The notes beneath the pieces are model-generated. The model did not search any database and was not told the DNA's origin. It worked only from the letters and a program-made list of their open reading frames with translations. 64,000 bases of DNA from Streptomyces avicenniae (GTDB lineage Bacteria > Actinomycetota > Actinomycetes > Streptomycetales > Streptomycetaceae), in NCBI RefSeq assembly GCF_000719135.1, contig NZ_JOEK01000021.1, positions 1 to 64,000 on the forward strand. Direction: 5' to 3'. Position numbers and translations under genes: made by a program. Shown here piece by piece: positions 51,433 through 60,600 of the stretch; position 1 is the stretch's first letter; every line of letters begins with the position of its first letter.

Positions 51433-52518
51433 TCACCGGCGGGAGAGTTCTCCGTCCGGGGGTGCGGGCGCCTCACGGGGGACGTCGTGGTGCCGCAGGG
51501 CGGCGTGCGGGTCGTCGCCGAGGGGGCTGTGGTCGATGTGGACCGTCGCGGCGGTCAGCCGGGGCACGGCGTGGATCAGCGCGTGTTCGGCCCTGACCGC
51601 CACCTCGTGGGCGGCCACCACGGTCAGCCGGGGATCGACGACGACGTCGGCCTCCGCGCGCAGGGCGTGGCCGATCCACCGCATGCGGACCTGGCCGACG
51701 CCCCGTACGCCCTCCACGCCCCGCAGCGAGTCCTCCGCGGCCGTGACGAGCCGGGGATCGACGGAGTCCATCAGCCGCCGGTACACCTCGCGCGCCGCGT
51801 CCCCCAGGACGACGAGGATCGCCACGGTGATGAGCAGGCCGACGACCGGGTCGGCGTACCGCCAGCCCAGCGCGGCGCCGCCCGCGCCGAACAGGACGGC
51901 CAGGGACGTGAAGCCGTCGGTGCGGGCGTGCAGGCCGTCGGCGACCAGCGCGGCCGACCCGATGCGACGTCCGGTGCGGATGCGGTGGCGCGCCACCCAC
52001 TCGTTGCCCACGAACCCGGTCAGGGCCGCGGCCGAGACGGCCCACAGGTGGGTGATGTCGCGGGGCTGGAGCAGCCGCTCGACCGCCGCCCAGGCGGCGA
52101 ACACGGCCGAGGCGGCGATGGTGAGGACGATGAGGACGCCCGCCAGGTCCTCGGCCCTGCCGTAGCCGTAGGTGTAGCGGCGGTTCGCCGCCCGGCGGCC
52201 CAGGACGAAGGCGACGCCGAGCGGCACCGCGGTCAGCGCGTCCGCCGCGTTGTGGACCGTGTCGCCGAGCAGCGCGACCGATCCGGACAGGGCGACGACG
52301 ACGGCCTGCACGACCGTCGTCAGCCCCAGCACGGCGAGGGAGACCCACAGGGCGCGCATGCCCTCGCGCGAGGTCTCCATCGCCTTATCGACTTTGTCGC
52401 CCGCCTGGTGGCTGTGCGGCCTCACGAGGTGCGCGAGCCGGTGCCTCCATGTGCCCGGTGGTGAGCCGGGGTGGTCGTGGTGCTCGTCGGGTGCGTGGTC
52501 GTGCCGTCGGGCCTCCAT
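51433..52518 (-). CDS. Cation diffusion facilitator (CDF) metal exporter
   Basis: 361 residues from ATG 52518 (MEARRHDHAPDEHHDHPG), a His-rich N-terminus that may bind metal. About six hydrophobic segments carry the CDF metal sites GDTVHNAADALT (TM2) and ADGLHARTDGFTS (TM5). The cytoplasmic C-terminal domain has GVEGVRGVGQVRMRWIGHAL. CDF proteins export Zn2+, Co2+ or Fe2+ in exchange for protons. No metal regulator is adjacent. Confidence 0.88.
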   Translation of the reverse strand: MEARRHDHAPDEHHDHPGSPPGTWRHRLAHLVRPHSHQAGDKVDKAMETSREGMRALWVSLAVLGLTTVVQAVVVALSGSVALLGDTVHNAADALTAVPLGVAFVLGRRAANRRYTYGYGRAEDLAGVLIVLTIAASAVFAAWAAVERLLQPRDITHLWAVSAAALTGFVGNEWVARHRIRTGRRIGSAALVADGLHARTDGFTSLAVLFGAGGAALGWRYADPVVGLLITVAILVVLGDAAREVYRRLMDSVDPRLVTAAEDSLRGVEGVRGVGQVRMRWIGHALRAEADVVVDPRLTVVAAHEVAVRAEHALIHAVPRLTAATVHIDHSPLGDDPHAALRHHDVPREAPAPPDGELSRR

Positions 52519-52614
52519 GACGGACAGGCTCACACAGGAAACCCGTTGCAGCCATGGCCGTCGTACCAGCCCTGACCAGGTGCGACGCGCTCGCAACTGC
52601 CTCCGGCGCGCCTC

Positions 52615-53016
52615 TCAGACGACGGCGAGCGCGTCGATCTCCACGAGCATCGCCTCGTGCGGCAGGCCGACGAAGACGGTGGTGCGGCTCGGCAGGACGC
52701 CGCCGGGGCAGTTCTCCTCGACGAACGCCCGGTAGACCTCGTTCATCAGGGGGAAGTCCTCGCGCTTGGTGAGGTAGACGCGGAACATCACGACGTCCTC
52801 GACGTCCGCGCCGCCCGCCAGCAGGACGGCCCTGACGTTCTCCAGCGTCCGGCGCGTCTGCGCGCGCACGTCGCCGGGGTACAGGTACGCGCCGGTCGCC
52901 GGGTCCTGCGGGCCCTGGCCCGAGACCTGGAGGACCGGCCCCTTGCGGACACCCTGGGAGAACCCGTGCGCGGGCGCGGGCGCCCCGTCGGCGCGGATCT
53001 GCTCCTTGTCGGCCAT
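52615..53016 (-). CDS. RidA-family protein
   Basis: 133 residues from ATG 53016. The RidA fold is seen in FSQGVRKGPVLQVSGQGPQD, RAQTRRTLENVRAVLLAGGA, VVMFRVYLTKREDFPLMNEV, and the closing RTTVFVGLPHEAMLVEIDAL with the conserved Arg. RidA hydrolyses reactive enamine/imine intermediates. It diverges from a D-aminoacylase-like gene, which suggests a role in D-amino acid breakdown. Confidence 0.88.
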   Translation of the reverse strand: MADKEQIRADGAPAPAHGFSQGVRKGPVLQVSGQGPQDPATGAYLYPGDVRAQTRRTLENVRAVLLAGGADVEDVVMFRVYLTKREDFPLMNEVYRAFVEENCPGGVLPSRTTVFVGLPHEAMLVEIDALAVV

Positions 53017-53115
53017 CGCCGTCCCTTCTCCGTCGCCGCCGGGGGGCTCACCCGGCCCGGCGGACGTCAACATCACGATCCGTCCTACCCTATGGGGCGA
53101 CGAGAGGGCGGCGAC

Positions 53116-54708
53116 ATGACCGATCTCCTGATCAGGGGCGCGACCGTGATCGACGGCACGGGCGCGCCGCGGCACGTCGCCGACGTGACGGTCACCGGAG
53201 GCGTGATCGAGGACGTCGGCGGCCCGTTCCCGGCGGCGCGGCGGGTGATCGACGCGGCGGGGCTGGTGCTCTCCCCCGGCTTCATCGACATGCACGCGCA
53301 CTCCGACCTCGCCCTGCTCACCTCCCCCGACCACCTCGCGAAGGTGAGCCAGGGCGTCACCTGCGAGGTCCTGGGGCAGGACGGGCTGTCGTACGCACCG
53401 GCCGACGACCGCACGCTGCCGCAGATCCGGCAGGCCGTCGCGGGGTGGAACGGCGACCCGCCGGGGCTTCGTTGGGACTGGCGCAGCGTCGCGGGCTACC
53501 TGGCGCGGCTCGACGCGGGCATCGCCGTCAACGCGTGCTACCTCGTCCCGCAGGGCTCGGTGCGGATGCTGGCGATGGGCTGGGACGACCGCCCGCCGAG
53601 CCTGGCCGAGCTGGACCGGCAGCGTGAGCTGGTCGCCACCGGGCTGCGCGAGGGGGCGGTCGGCATGTCGAGCGGGCTCACGTACGCGCCCGGCATGTAC
53701 GCGTCCGACGCCGAACTGACCGAGCTGTGCCGGGTGGTGGCGGGCCTCGGGGGCTTCTACGCGCCGCACCACCGCTCGTACGGCGCGGGGGCGCTGGCGG
53801 CGTACGCGGAGATGACCGAGGTGGCCCGCGCGTCAGGCTGCGCGCTCCATCTCACGCACGCCACGCTCAACTTCGGCGTGAACAAGGGGCGCGCCCCCGA
53901 ACTGCTCGCCCTGCTCGACGCGGCGATCGGCGACGGGCTCGACATCAGCCTCGACACGTACCCCTACCTGCCCGGCTCCACGACGCTGGCGGCGCTGCTG
54001 CCGAGCTGGGCGTCGGAGGGCGGCCCGGCCGCGACCCTGGCGCGGCTGCGCGACCCGGCGGCCCAGGCGCGGATACGGCGCGCGCTGGAGGTGGACGGCT
54101 CGGACGGCTGCCACGGGGTGCCGGTCGAGTGGGAGACCGTCCTGGTCTCGGGCTCGCGCGACCCGGCGGCCGTCGGCCGGACGGTGGCGCGGATCGCGGC
54201 GGACGCCGGGCGGGAGCCGTACGACGTCTGCCGGGAGCTGCTCCTCGGCGACGCACTGTCCACGACGATCCTCCAGCTCGTCGGGAACGAGGAGAACGTC
54301 CGGGCGATCATGCGGCATCCGGCGCACACCGGCGGGAGCGACGGGCTGCTCGCCGCCGACCGGCCGCACCCGCGGGCCTGGGGGACGTTCCCCCGGTACC
54401 TGGGCCACTACGTCCGCGAGGAGGGCGTGCTCGGCCTTGAGGAGTGCGTGGCGCGCCTGACGGGCCGTCCGGCGCGGCGGCTGCGGCTGGCGGGGCGCGG
54501 GCGGGTCACACCGGGGTACCACGCGGATCTCGTGCTGTTCGACCCCGGGCGGGTGCGGGACACGGCGACGTTCGAGGAGCCGCGGCAGGTGGCGGAGGGG
54601 ATTCCGTACGTGCTGGTGGGGGGCGTGCCGGTCATCGACGAGGGGCGGCACACGGGCGCGCTGCCCGGCCGCGCGCTGCGGCGCGGGGCCGACGGCATGA
54701 CGCGCTGA
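53116..54708 (+). CDS. N-acyl-D-amino-acid deacylase-like amidohydrolase
   Basis: 530 residues from ATG 53116. The metal site GFIDMHAHSD opens the amidohydrolase barrel. Further metal-site candidates are EVLGQDGLSYAP, HHRSYG, LHLTHATLNFGVNKG and the late GGSDGLL Asp. SSGLTYAPGMYA and the C-terminal GRVTPGYHADLVLFDP are D-aminoacylase-like. It probably removes acyl groups from N-acyl-D-amino acids. The divergent RidA, which handles imino acids, supports this. Confidence 0.87.
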   Translation: MTDLLIRGATVIDGTGAPRHVADVTVTGGVIEDVGGPFPAARRVIDAAGLVLSPGFIDMHAHSDLALLTSPDHLAKVSQGVTCEVLGQDGLSYAPADDRTLPQIRQAVAGWNGDPPGLRWDWRSVAGYLARLDAGIAVNACYLVPQGSVRMLAMGWDDRPPSLAELDRQRELVATGLREGAVGMSSGLTYAPGMYASDAELTELCRVVAGLGGFYAPHHRSYGAGALAAYAEMTEVARASGCALHLTHATLNFGVNKGRAPELLALLDAAIGDGLDISLDTYPYLPGSTTLAALLPSWASEGGPAATLARLRDPAAQARIRRALEVDGSDGCHGVPVEWETVLVSGSRDPAAVGRTVARIAADAGREPYDVCRELLLGDALSTTILQLVGNEENVRAIMRHPAHTGGSDGLLAADRPHPRAWGTFPRYLGHYVREEGVLGLEECVARLTGRPARRLRLAGRGRVTPGYHADLVLFDPGRVRDTATFEEPRQVAEGIPYVLVGGVPVIDEGRHTGALPGRALRRGADGMTR

Positions 54709-54820
54709 GCGTCGGCCGCGCTCACCGGTTCGGGTGATGTCGGGGCAGGTCGCGGTGGTGCGGGGGCGGGGCTGGGCAGGTCCCGGGGGCGTAACCGCCG
54801 CCGCTCCGGGAGGAATTGTC

Positions 54821-56053
54821 ATGCGTGTCCTGTGCACGGCCATCGGATCGCCTTCGCACGGACGGGCCCTGCTCCCTGTGGCGCGGGCGCTCGCCGGGGC
54901 GGGCCATGACGTCACGGTGGCGACGACGGACGCGGTCGCGCCGGTCTTCGCGCAGGACGACGTGACGGTCTCGGTGTGCATGCCGCCCCTGGTGCTGCTC
55001 CCGCAGGAGGAGGGCGCGGGCGGCGGGCCGCCGGGGCGGGAGGAGGACGCGCACATCCCGATGATGATCGACGTCCTGGCCGGTACGTACGCGCCAGAGG
55101 GTTTGCGCGTCCTGTCGGCGGCGGCGCGCGAGGTGCGGCCCGACCTGCTGATCAGGGACGGGATGGACCTGGCGAGCTGTCTGCTCGCGGAGCGGCTCGG
55201 CGTCGCGCAGGTGCCCTTCCCCTCCGGGTTCGCGAACGTCGCCGACCCCGCGCGGATCGTGTGGGCGCTCGGCGGGGCGCGGGAGCGGCTGGGGCTCGCC
55301 CCGGACGACGACCCGGCCTCGCTGCATCCGCACGGACGGCTGGACTACCTGCCGCCCGACTACGCGTTCGCCGCCCACCCGGCGCCCGTGCTGGCGTACC
55401 GGCAGACCACCGCCGTCGCACGCGCGGCGGCGCTGCCCGGCTGGGTGGCGCGGCTGCCCGCCGACCGGCCGCTGGTCGTCGCCGCCTTCGGGACGGCGCT
55501 GCCCATGGTGCGCACGATGACGGAGGACGGGCGGATGCCCGAGGGGATGACGGACCCGGTCGCCGCGCTGGCGGCGGTCGTCGCGGCGCTGTCGCGGCTG
55601 CGCTGCGCGGCGGTCGTGGCGACGGGCGGCATCCCGCTCGTCGGCGTCGAGCCGGGGCGGCACGTCCACCTGACGGAGCGGATCGCGCAGCCGCTGCTGC
55701 TGGAGTGCGCCGACCTGTTCGTGCACCACGGCGGCTACAACGGCGTCCGCGAGGCGGTCAGGACCGGCACCCCGATGGCGGTGCTGCCCCACTTCGGCGA
55801 CCAGTACCACAACGCACGGCGCGTCGAGGAGTTGGGGCTCGGCGTGCGTCCGGCCGACACGCGCCCCGCCGCGCTCGCCGCCACGCTGGAACGCCTCCTC
55901 GCCGACACGGAGACGGCGGCGCGCGTGCGGCGGGCGCAGCGGGCGGTGCTGGCGCTGCCCGACCTCGGCCGGGCCCCCGCCGACCTGGAGGCGCTGGCGG
56001 CCCGAGTCCGAGGGACGGCGGCCGTTCCCCCGCCCGCGGCCGCGCGGTTGTAG
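54821..56053 (+). CDS. GT1-family (UGT-like) glycosyltransferase
   Basis: 410 residues from ATG 54821 with GGGAGGA upstream. The N-terminal Rossmann fold starts MRVLCTAIGSPSHGRALLPV. The C-terminal donor domain holds LVVAAFGTALP and FVHHGGYNGVREAVRTGTPM, then VLPHFGDQYHNARRVEELGL, the UGT nucleotide-sugar signature (His-Gly-Gly and D/Q). Such enzymes glycosylate macrolides or other small molecules, sometimes for resistance. No biosynthetic cluster is adjacent. Confidence 0.85.
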   Translation: MRVLCTAIGSPSHGRALLPVARALAGAGHDVTVATTDAVAPVFAQDDVTVSVCMPPLVLLPQEEGAGGGPPGREEDAHIPMMIDVLAGTYAPEGLRVLSAAAREVRPDLLIRDGMDLASCLLAERLGVAQVPFPSGFANVADPARIVWALGGARERLGLAPDDDPASLHPHGRLDYLPPDYAFAAHPAPVLAYRQTTAVARAAALPGWVARLPADRPLVVAAFGTALPMVRTMTEDGRMPEGMTDPVAALAAVVAALSRLRCAAVVATGGIPLVGVEPGRHVHLTERIAQPLLLECADLFVHHGGYNGVREAVRTGTPMAVLPHFGDQYHNARRVEELGLGVRPADTRPAALAATLERLLADTETAARVRRAQRAVLALPDLGRAPADLEALAARVRGTAAVPPPAAARL

Positions 56054-56062
56054 CGTGTGCGG

Positions 56063-56587
56063 ATGCCGACGACGATCACCCATTACCTGGAGATGACGGC
56101 CCCCGGGGACCTCTCCCCCGCCCCGGCCGTGCCCGGCCTCGCCCTGCGCCTGATCGACGGCGCGCGGCCCGAGGCGCATGCCGCGCAGAAGGCGGTGGGG
56201 GCGCCGTACGGTTGGCGCGCCGTCTCGCTGACGGAGGCGGACTGGGCGGCCCAGTTGCGGGAGCATCCCTCGCGGCAGTACTGGCTGATCACCCACGACG
56301 GGGGGACGGCGGGGGTGGCGTTCCTCGAACCGGCGCCGGGCGGTGACGTGGAGATCGAGGCGTTCGGGCTGCTGCCCGCCTACGTGGGCCGGGGGCTGGG
56401 CGGTTACGCGCTGACGCTCGCGCTCCGGCAGGCGTGGGCGACGGAGCCGGTGGACGGCGTACCGGTGCGGCGGGTGTGGTTGCACACCTGCTCGAACGAC
56501 CATCCCCGCGCCCTGGGCAACTACGAGAAGCGCGGGCTGCGGCGCTACCGCGTCGAGGAGAAGGCGGAGGACGTCGGCGCCCCGTGA
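56063..56587 (+). CDS. GNAT-family N-acetyltransferase
   Basis: 174 residues from ATG 56063, 9 bp after the glycosyltransferase stop. The acetyl-CoA-binding region is IEAFGLLPAYVGRGLGGYAL (motif A, GRGLGG), followed by VWLHTCSNDHPRALGNYEKR and GLRRYRVE, typical of GNAT enzymes. The substrate is unknown. It may be translated with the glycosyltransferase. Confidence 0.85.
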   Translation: MPTTITHYLEMTAPGDLSPAPAVPGLALRLIDGARPEAHAAQKAVGAPYGWRAVSLTEADWAAQLREHPSRQYWLITHDGGTAGVAFLEPAPGGDVEIEAFGLLPAYVGRGLGGYALTLALRQAWATEPVDGVPVRRVWLHTCSNDHPRALGNYEKRGLRRYRVEEKAEDVGAP

Positions 56588-56726
56588 GGCGGGACGGCGG
56601 CTTCGTCCTCGACCGCGGCATCGCGATCGCCGGGCGGCGAAAACCCGTGGTCGCGCCGGGAGTTGTCGGCCATGATCGGGTCCTGGCGACAATGTCGTGG
56701 CGTTCGACAGACGGGATTTTCCGGGC

Positions 56727-57497
56727 ATGACCGACGATGCGGTACTCCAGGACGATCCGCACCGACGGGTGGTACGTGTCGGCGACACCGTCCGGCGGCC
56801 CGTGCATCCGTGGACTCCCGCGGTCCATGCCCTGCTCCGGTATCTGGACGACGTGGACTTCCCCTACTCGCCACGGGTGAGGGGGATCGACGACGAGGGA
56901 CGCGAGGTGCTCACCTATCTGGACGGTGAGTCCGGGCCGCAGGGTTGGGCCAAGGTGGTCGATGACGCCGGCCTGGTCGCCTTCGCCCGCCTGCTGCGCC
57001 GGTATCACGACGCGGTGGCGGGCTTTCGCCTGCCCGAGGGCCTGCGCTGGTGCACCGGCGAGGGCGGGCCGGGCGAGGGGGAGGTGGTCTGTCACGGGGA
57101 TTTCGGCCCGTGGAACATCGTCTGGCGGGGCGCGGCCCCCGTCGGGATCCTGGACTGGGACTACGCCCGGCCGTCGCGCCGCCTGCACGACGTCGCCTAT
57201 GCCCTGGAGTACACCGCGCCGTTCCGGGACGACGCCGAGTGCCTGCGCTGGCTGCGGTACCCCGAGCCACCCGATCGGCGCCGTCGCCTGGAGCTGTTCG
57301 CCACGGCCTACGGGCTGACCTCCACCGCCGGGCTGGTCAACGCGGTCATCGACGTCCAGCAGGAGACGATCGAACAGGTCCGCGGGCTCGCCGAGCGGGG
57401 CAACCAGCCTCAGGTCCACTGGGTCGCCGAAGGCCACCTCGACGCCCTGGCCGAGCGCGTCGCCTGGAGCCGGGCCAACCGGCACCTGCTGGAGTAG
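56727..57497 (+). CDS. Aminoglycoside phosphotransferase (APH)-family kinase-like protein
   Basis: 256 residues from ATG 56727 (GTG 56697 possible). The catalytic loop VCHGDFGPWNIVWRG and the metal-binding GILDWDYARP are intact, while the N-terminal kinase lobe with its Lys is short, as in many APH-family proteins of unknown substrate. Antibiotic resistance cannot be claimed. It is 139 bp after the GNAT gene and ends at a bidirectional terminator. Confidence 0.8.
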   Translation: MTDDAVLQDDPHRRVVRVGDTVRRPVHPWTPAVHALLRYLDDVDFPYSPRVRGIDDEGREVLTYLDGESGPQGWAKVVDDAGLVAFARLLRRYHDAVAGFRLPEGLRWCTGEGGPGEGEVVCHGDFGPWNIVWRGAAPVGILDWDYARPSRRLHDVAYALEYTAPFRDDAECLRWLRYPEPPDRRRRLELFATAYGLTSTAGLVNAVIDVQQETIEQVRGLAERGNQPQVHWVAEGHLDALAERVAWSRANRHLLE

Positions 57498-57560
57498 GGC
57501 CCCGTCGCGCCCTCCGCGGCCGTTCGGAGGCGCGCGAGGCGGCCCGCCGCGGAGAAGGGC

Positions 57561-57596
57561 GCCGCCCCCTCCCGGTGGTGCGTGGGAGGGGGCGGC
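57561..57596. terminator. Bidirectional terminator between APH and beta-helix genes
   Basis: GCCGCCCCCTCCC (57561-57573) pairs perfectly with GGGAGGGGGCGGC (57584-57596), loop 10 nt, between converging stops. Confidence 0.75.
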
Positions 57597-57616
57597 TGTG
57601 GGGGGTGGGGTGGTGG

Positions 57617-60600
57617 TCAGTCGGTCGCGGTGAAGTGGGCCGTGAGGTCCAGCGGTCCCTCCACCGTCAGCGTCAACGACGCGCCGCCGTCGAGCGGTTC
57701 GCCGTCGGCGGTCCAGTGGTCGAAGCGGTACCCCTCGGCGGCCTCGGCCCGCGCGGTCACCGTGCTGCCGCGCTCGTAGCGGCCCGGCTCGACCTGGTGG
57801 CCGCCCAGCGTCACGGTGCCCGCCTCGGCGGGCTCGGCGGCTGCGGCGACCGGGTCGCTGACCATGTTGATGGCCATCACGTTGACCAGGTTGACGGGCC
57901 CGCTGCTGGTGGCGCCGTTGTAGCGGGCCAGGTTGACCGCCGTGACGTCGGTGCCGTCCGCCGCGCTGACGACGACGCCGTCCGCGTTGAGGTTGTCGGT
58001 GCCGAGCTGGTAGGCGGTCGCCTCGCCCGCGGTGACCACCAGGCCGTTGCGGTAGCCGTAGCCGAAGACGTTGAGCGTGCGCAGGCCGCTCGCGCCGTCC
58101 ACCGTCACCAGGTCGGACTGGGCGCGGGTGTACCGGTCGATGACCTGCGGGAAGATGCTCGACTCAAGGCCCCAGCCGGCCAGCGCGTAGCCGACGCGTG
58201 CCGTGGCGTTGCCGTTGGAGAGCACGCCCTCGATGCGGCCGTCCTCGGATGCGCCGACGCGGATGCCGCCGTTGAAGTAGGCACCGGCCAGCTTGCGGAC
58301 GAGGAAGTCGTCGCTGTCGCCCATGTCCACGCCGCTCCAGGCGTTGGGCAGGCCGACGTTGACGACGTAGACGCCGTCCGCGTCGCCGCGGATCGCGTAC
58401 GGGTAGGCGGCGACGCCCTCGGCCGGGGCGGCGCTGTTCTCCGGGTAGAAGACCCGCAGGCCGGTCACCCCGGCGCCGTTGCCGGAGAGGGTGATGAACG
58501 CCGTGGCCGTGGCGGCGTCCTCGGTGCCCCTGCCCTCACGGGCCATCAGCACCGTGCCGCCGCTCGACCCGAGCAGGTCGCGGTTGGGACCGGCGGACGC
58601 GCCGCGCAGTTCCACGCCCCTCGGCACATCGAGGTGGCCGTCCACCCGGTACCAGCCGGCCCGGAGGTAGACGATGCCGCCGCCCGCGCGCCCGGCGCGG
58701 TCGAGGGCGCGCTGGATGGCGCGGGTCGCGTCGCGCTCGGGCAGGACGCCGACGCCGTGCGGGGCGTCCACGTCGTAGAGCGTGGCGCGCCTGGCCTGCG
58801 GGGTCGGTGCGGGCTCGTAGCGCTCCGGCAGTTCGCCGGTGAGCTGGTGCACCGTGCCCTCGACGGCGCCGGTCAGCTCGACGTCCGTCAGCTTGACGTA
58901 GCCGGCCGCGTTGTTGTCCACGGCGGCGACGCTGCCCTCCAGCACGCTGTCGGCGAGCTGCATGCCCCAGCGGTTGTCGATGCCGTCCACCAGGAGGGCG
59001 GTGTCGGTCCTGCGGACCTCGGTCTCCAGGAACGAGCCGGTGAACTCGGCGCGCTGGCCGGGGACGACGTGGATGCCCGTGCGGTAGTCGGAGACGCGGA
59101 CCCGGTGGAACTGGTCCCACTCCAGGTCGCCGAGGGTGAGGCCGGTGCCGTGCTCGCGCGTCCAGGCGTCCAGGGTGGCGCGGGCGGGCGGGTCGTAGGC
59201 GGCGGGCGCGTCGGCCCAGTAGGAGTTGTCGAGGACGATGTTCTCCCACGTGCCGACGTCGGCGCCGTTGTACGCCGTGGCGCCGTCGAACAGCACGGTG
59301 CCGCGGATGTTGCGGACCGTCGCCGACTCGTGGACCTGGCCGTTGGACGGCGCCTGGCCACGGTCGTTGGCCATGGTGCTCAGGCCGATGCCGCGGTAGG
59401 AGTTGAGCATGGTCACGTCCGTGACGGTGCTCATCATGTAGTTCTCGTCGCTGGCCCAGGCACGGCCGGGGATCTGGAACGTGTAGTTGTAGGGCACCGG
59501 GTCCTCGGCGTCCTGCTCCGGGTACCAGGTCGTCAGGCCCGAGACGCCCGCGCTGCCGCCGACGCGGAAGAGGACGGGGCCGTCCTCGCCCGCGGGCACG
59601 TCGGCGGTGATCACGGTGCCGTAGTCGCGGCCCCGGGTGTCGGGGTCACGGCGGTCGCCGCGCAGGGTGCAGAAGGCGAAGACCTCGACGGTGTCGGTGA
59701 CGCGGTAGGTGCCCGCGGGGAGCCAGACGGTGCCGCCGCCCGCGTCGTAGCAGTCGAGGATCGCCTGCTGGATGGCGGCGGTCGAGTCGCGGCGGCCGGA
59801 CGGGTCGGCGCCGTACCTGACGGCGTCGAAGTCCGCGACGATGTTGCCCTCGGAGGAGAAGCGCGTGTCCACGAGCCGCGGGCGCGGCGTGACGGTGCGC
59901 TCCTTGCGGACCTCGACCTCGGAGATGGTCTGCGTGTTGGCCGCCTCCATGTAGCCGGTCAGGGAGATCCGCACGTACCTGGCCTGCTCGGTGTCGAAGC
60001 GCAGGCGCACCTCGCGGTTGGGCTCGGTGCCGCCCGCGAGGCGTACGTCCTTGAAGCGCCGCCCGTCGGTGGAGACCTGCACCTCGAACTCGGTGGACAG
60101 CCGCGCCCCGAAGGTGACGCGCACGTCGTTGATCCGCTGCCTGCGGCCGAGGTCCACGGTCAGCCACTCGCCGTCACCTGCGGTACCGCTGACCCAGGAG
60201 GTGCCCGCGTCGCCGTCCACAGCGGCGGCGGCCCGGTCGCCGCTGCTGGCGGTGGCGGTGGCGCCGACGGCGAGGTTGGTGTTCACGGCGCGGGCCTCGA
60301 AGGTCACCAGTTCCTCGCGCAGCGCGGCCAGGGCCTCCTTCGCCTGGTCGCCGGTGAGGTCGTCCTGCCCGGCGATCTCGGCGGCGGCCTCGATCGCGGC
60401 GGCCAACTGCGCCTTGGCGCCTGCCGGGAACTGCCCGTCGCGCTCGCCCTCGCGGGCGGCGTCGTGGATGCGCTCGGCGGTGCCGATCAGCCGGTCGAGC
60501 CCCGCGGCGGGCTCCAGCGCGGCGGCCAGCGCGGTGACGCGGATCGCGCCCACGCTCACGTCGCCGCCCTCGGCGGCGAAGCGGAAGTCGGCGCCGTTGG

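Noticed and set aside
56727..57497. Aminoglycoside resistance gene
   Set aside because: The APH fold is clear, but many family members act on unrelated metabolites and no resistance-specific feature is visible.
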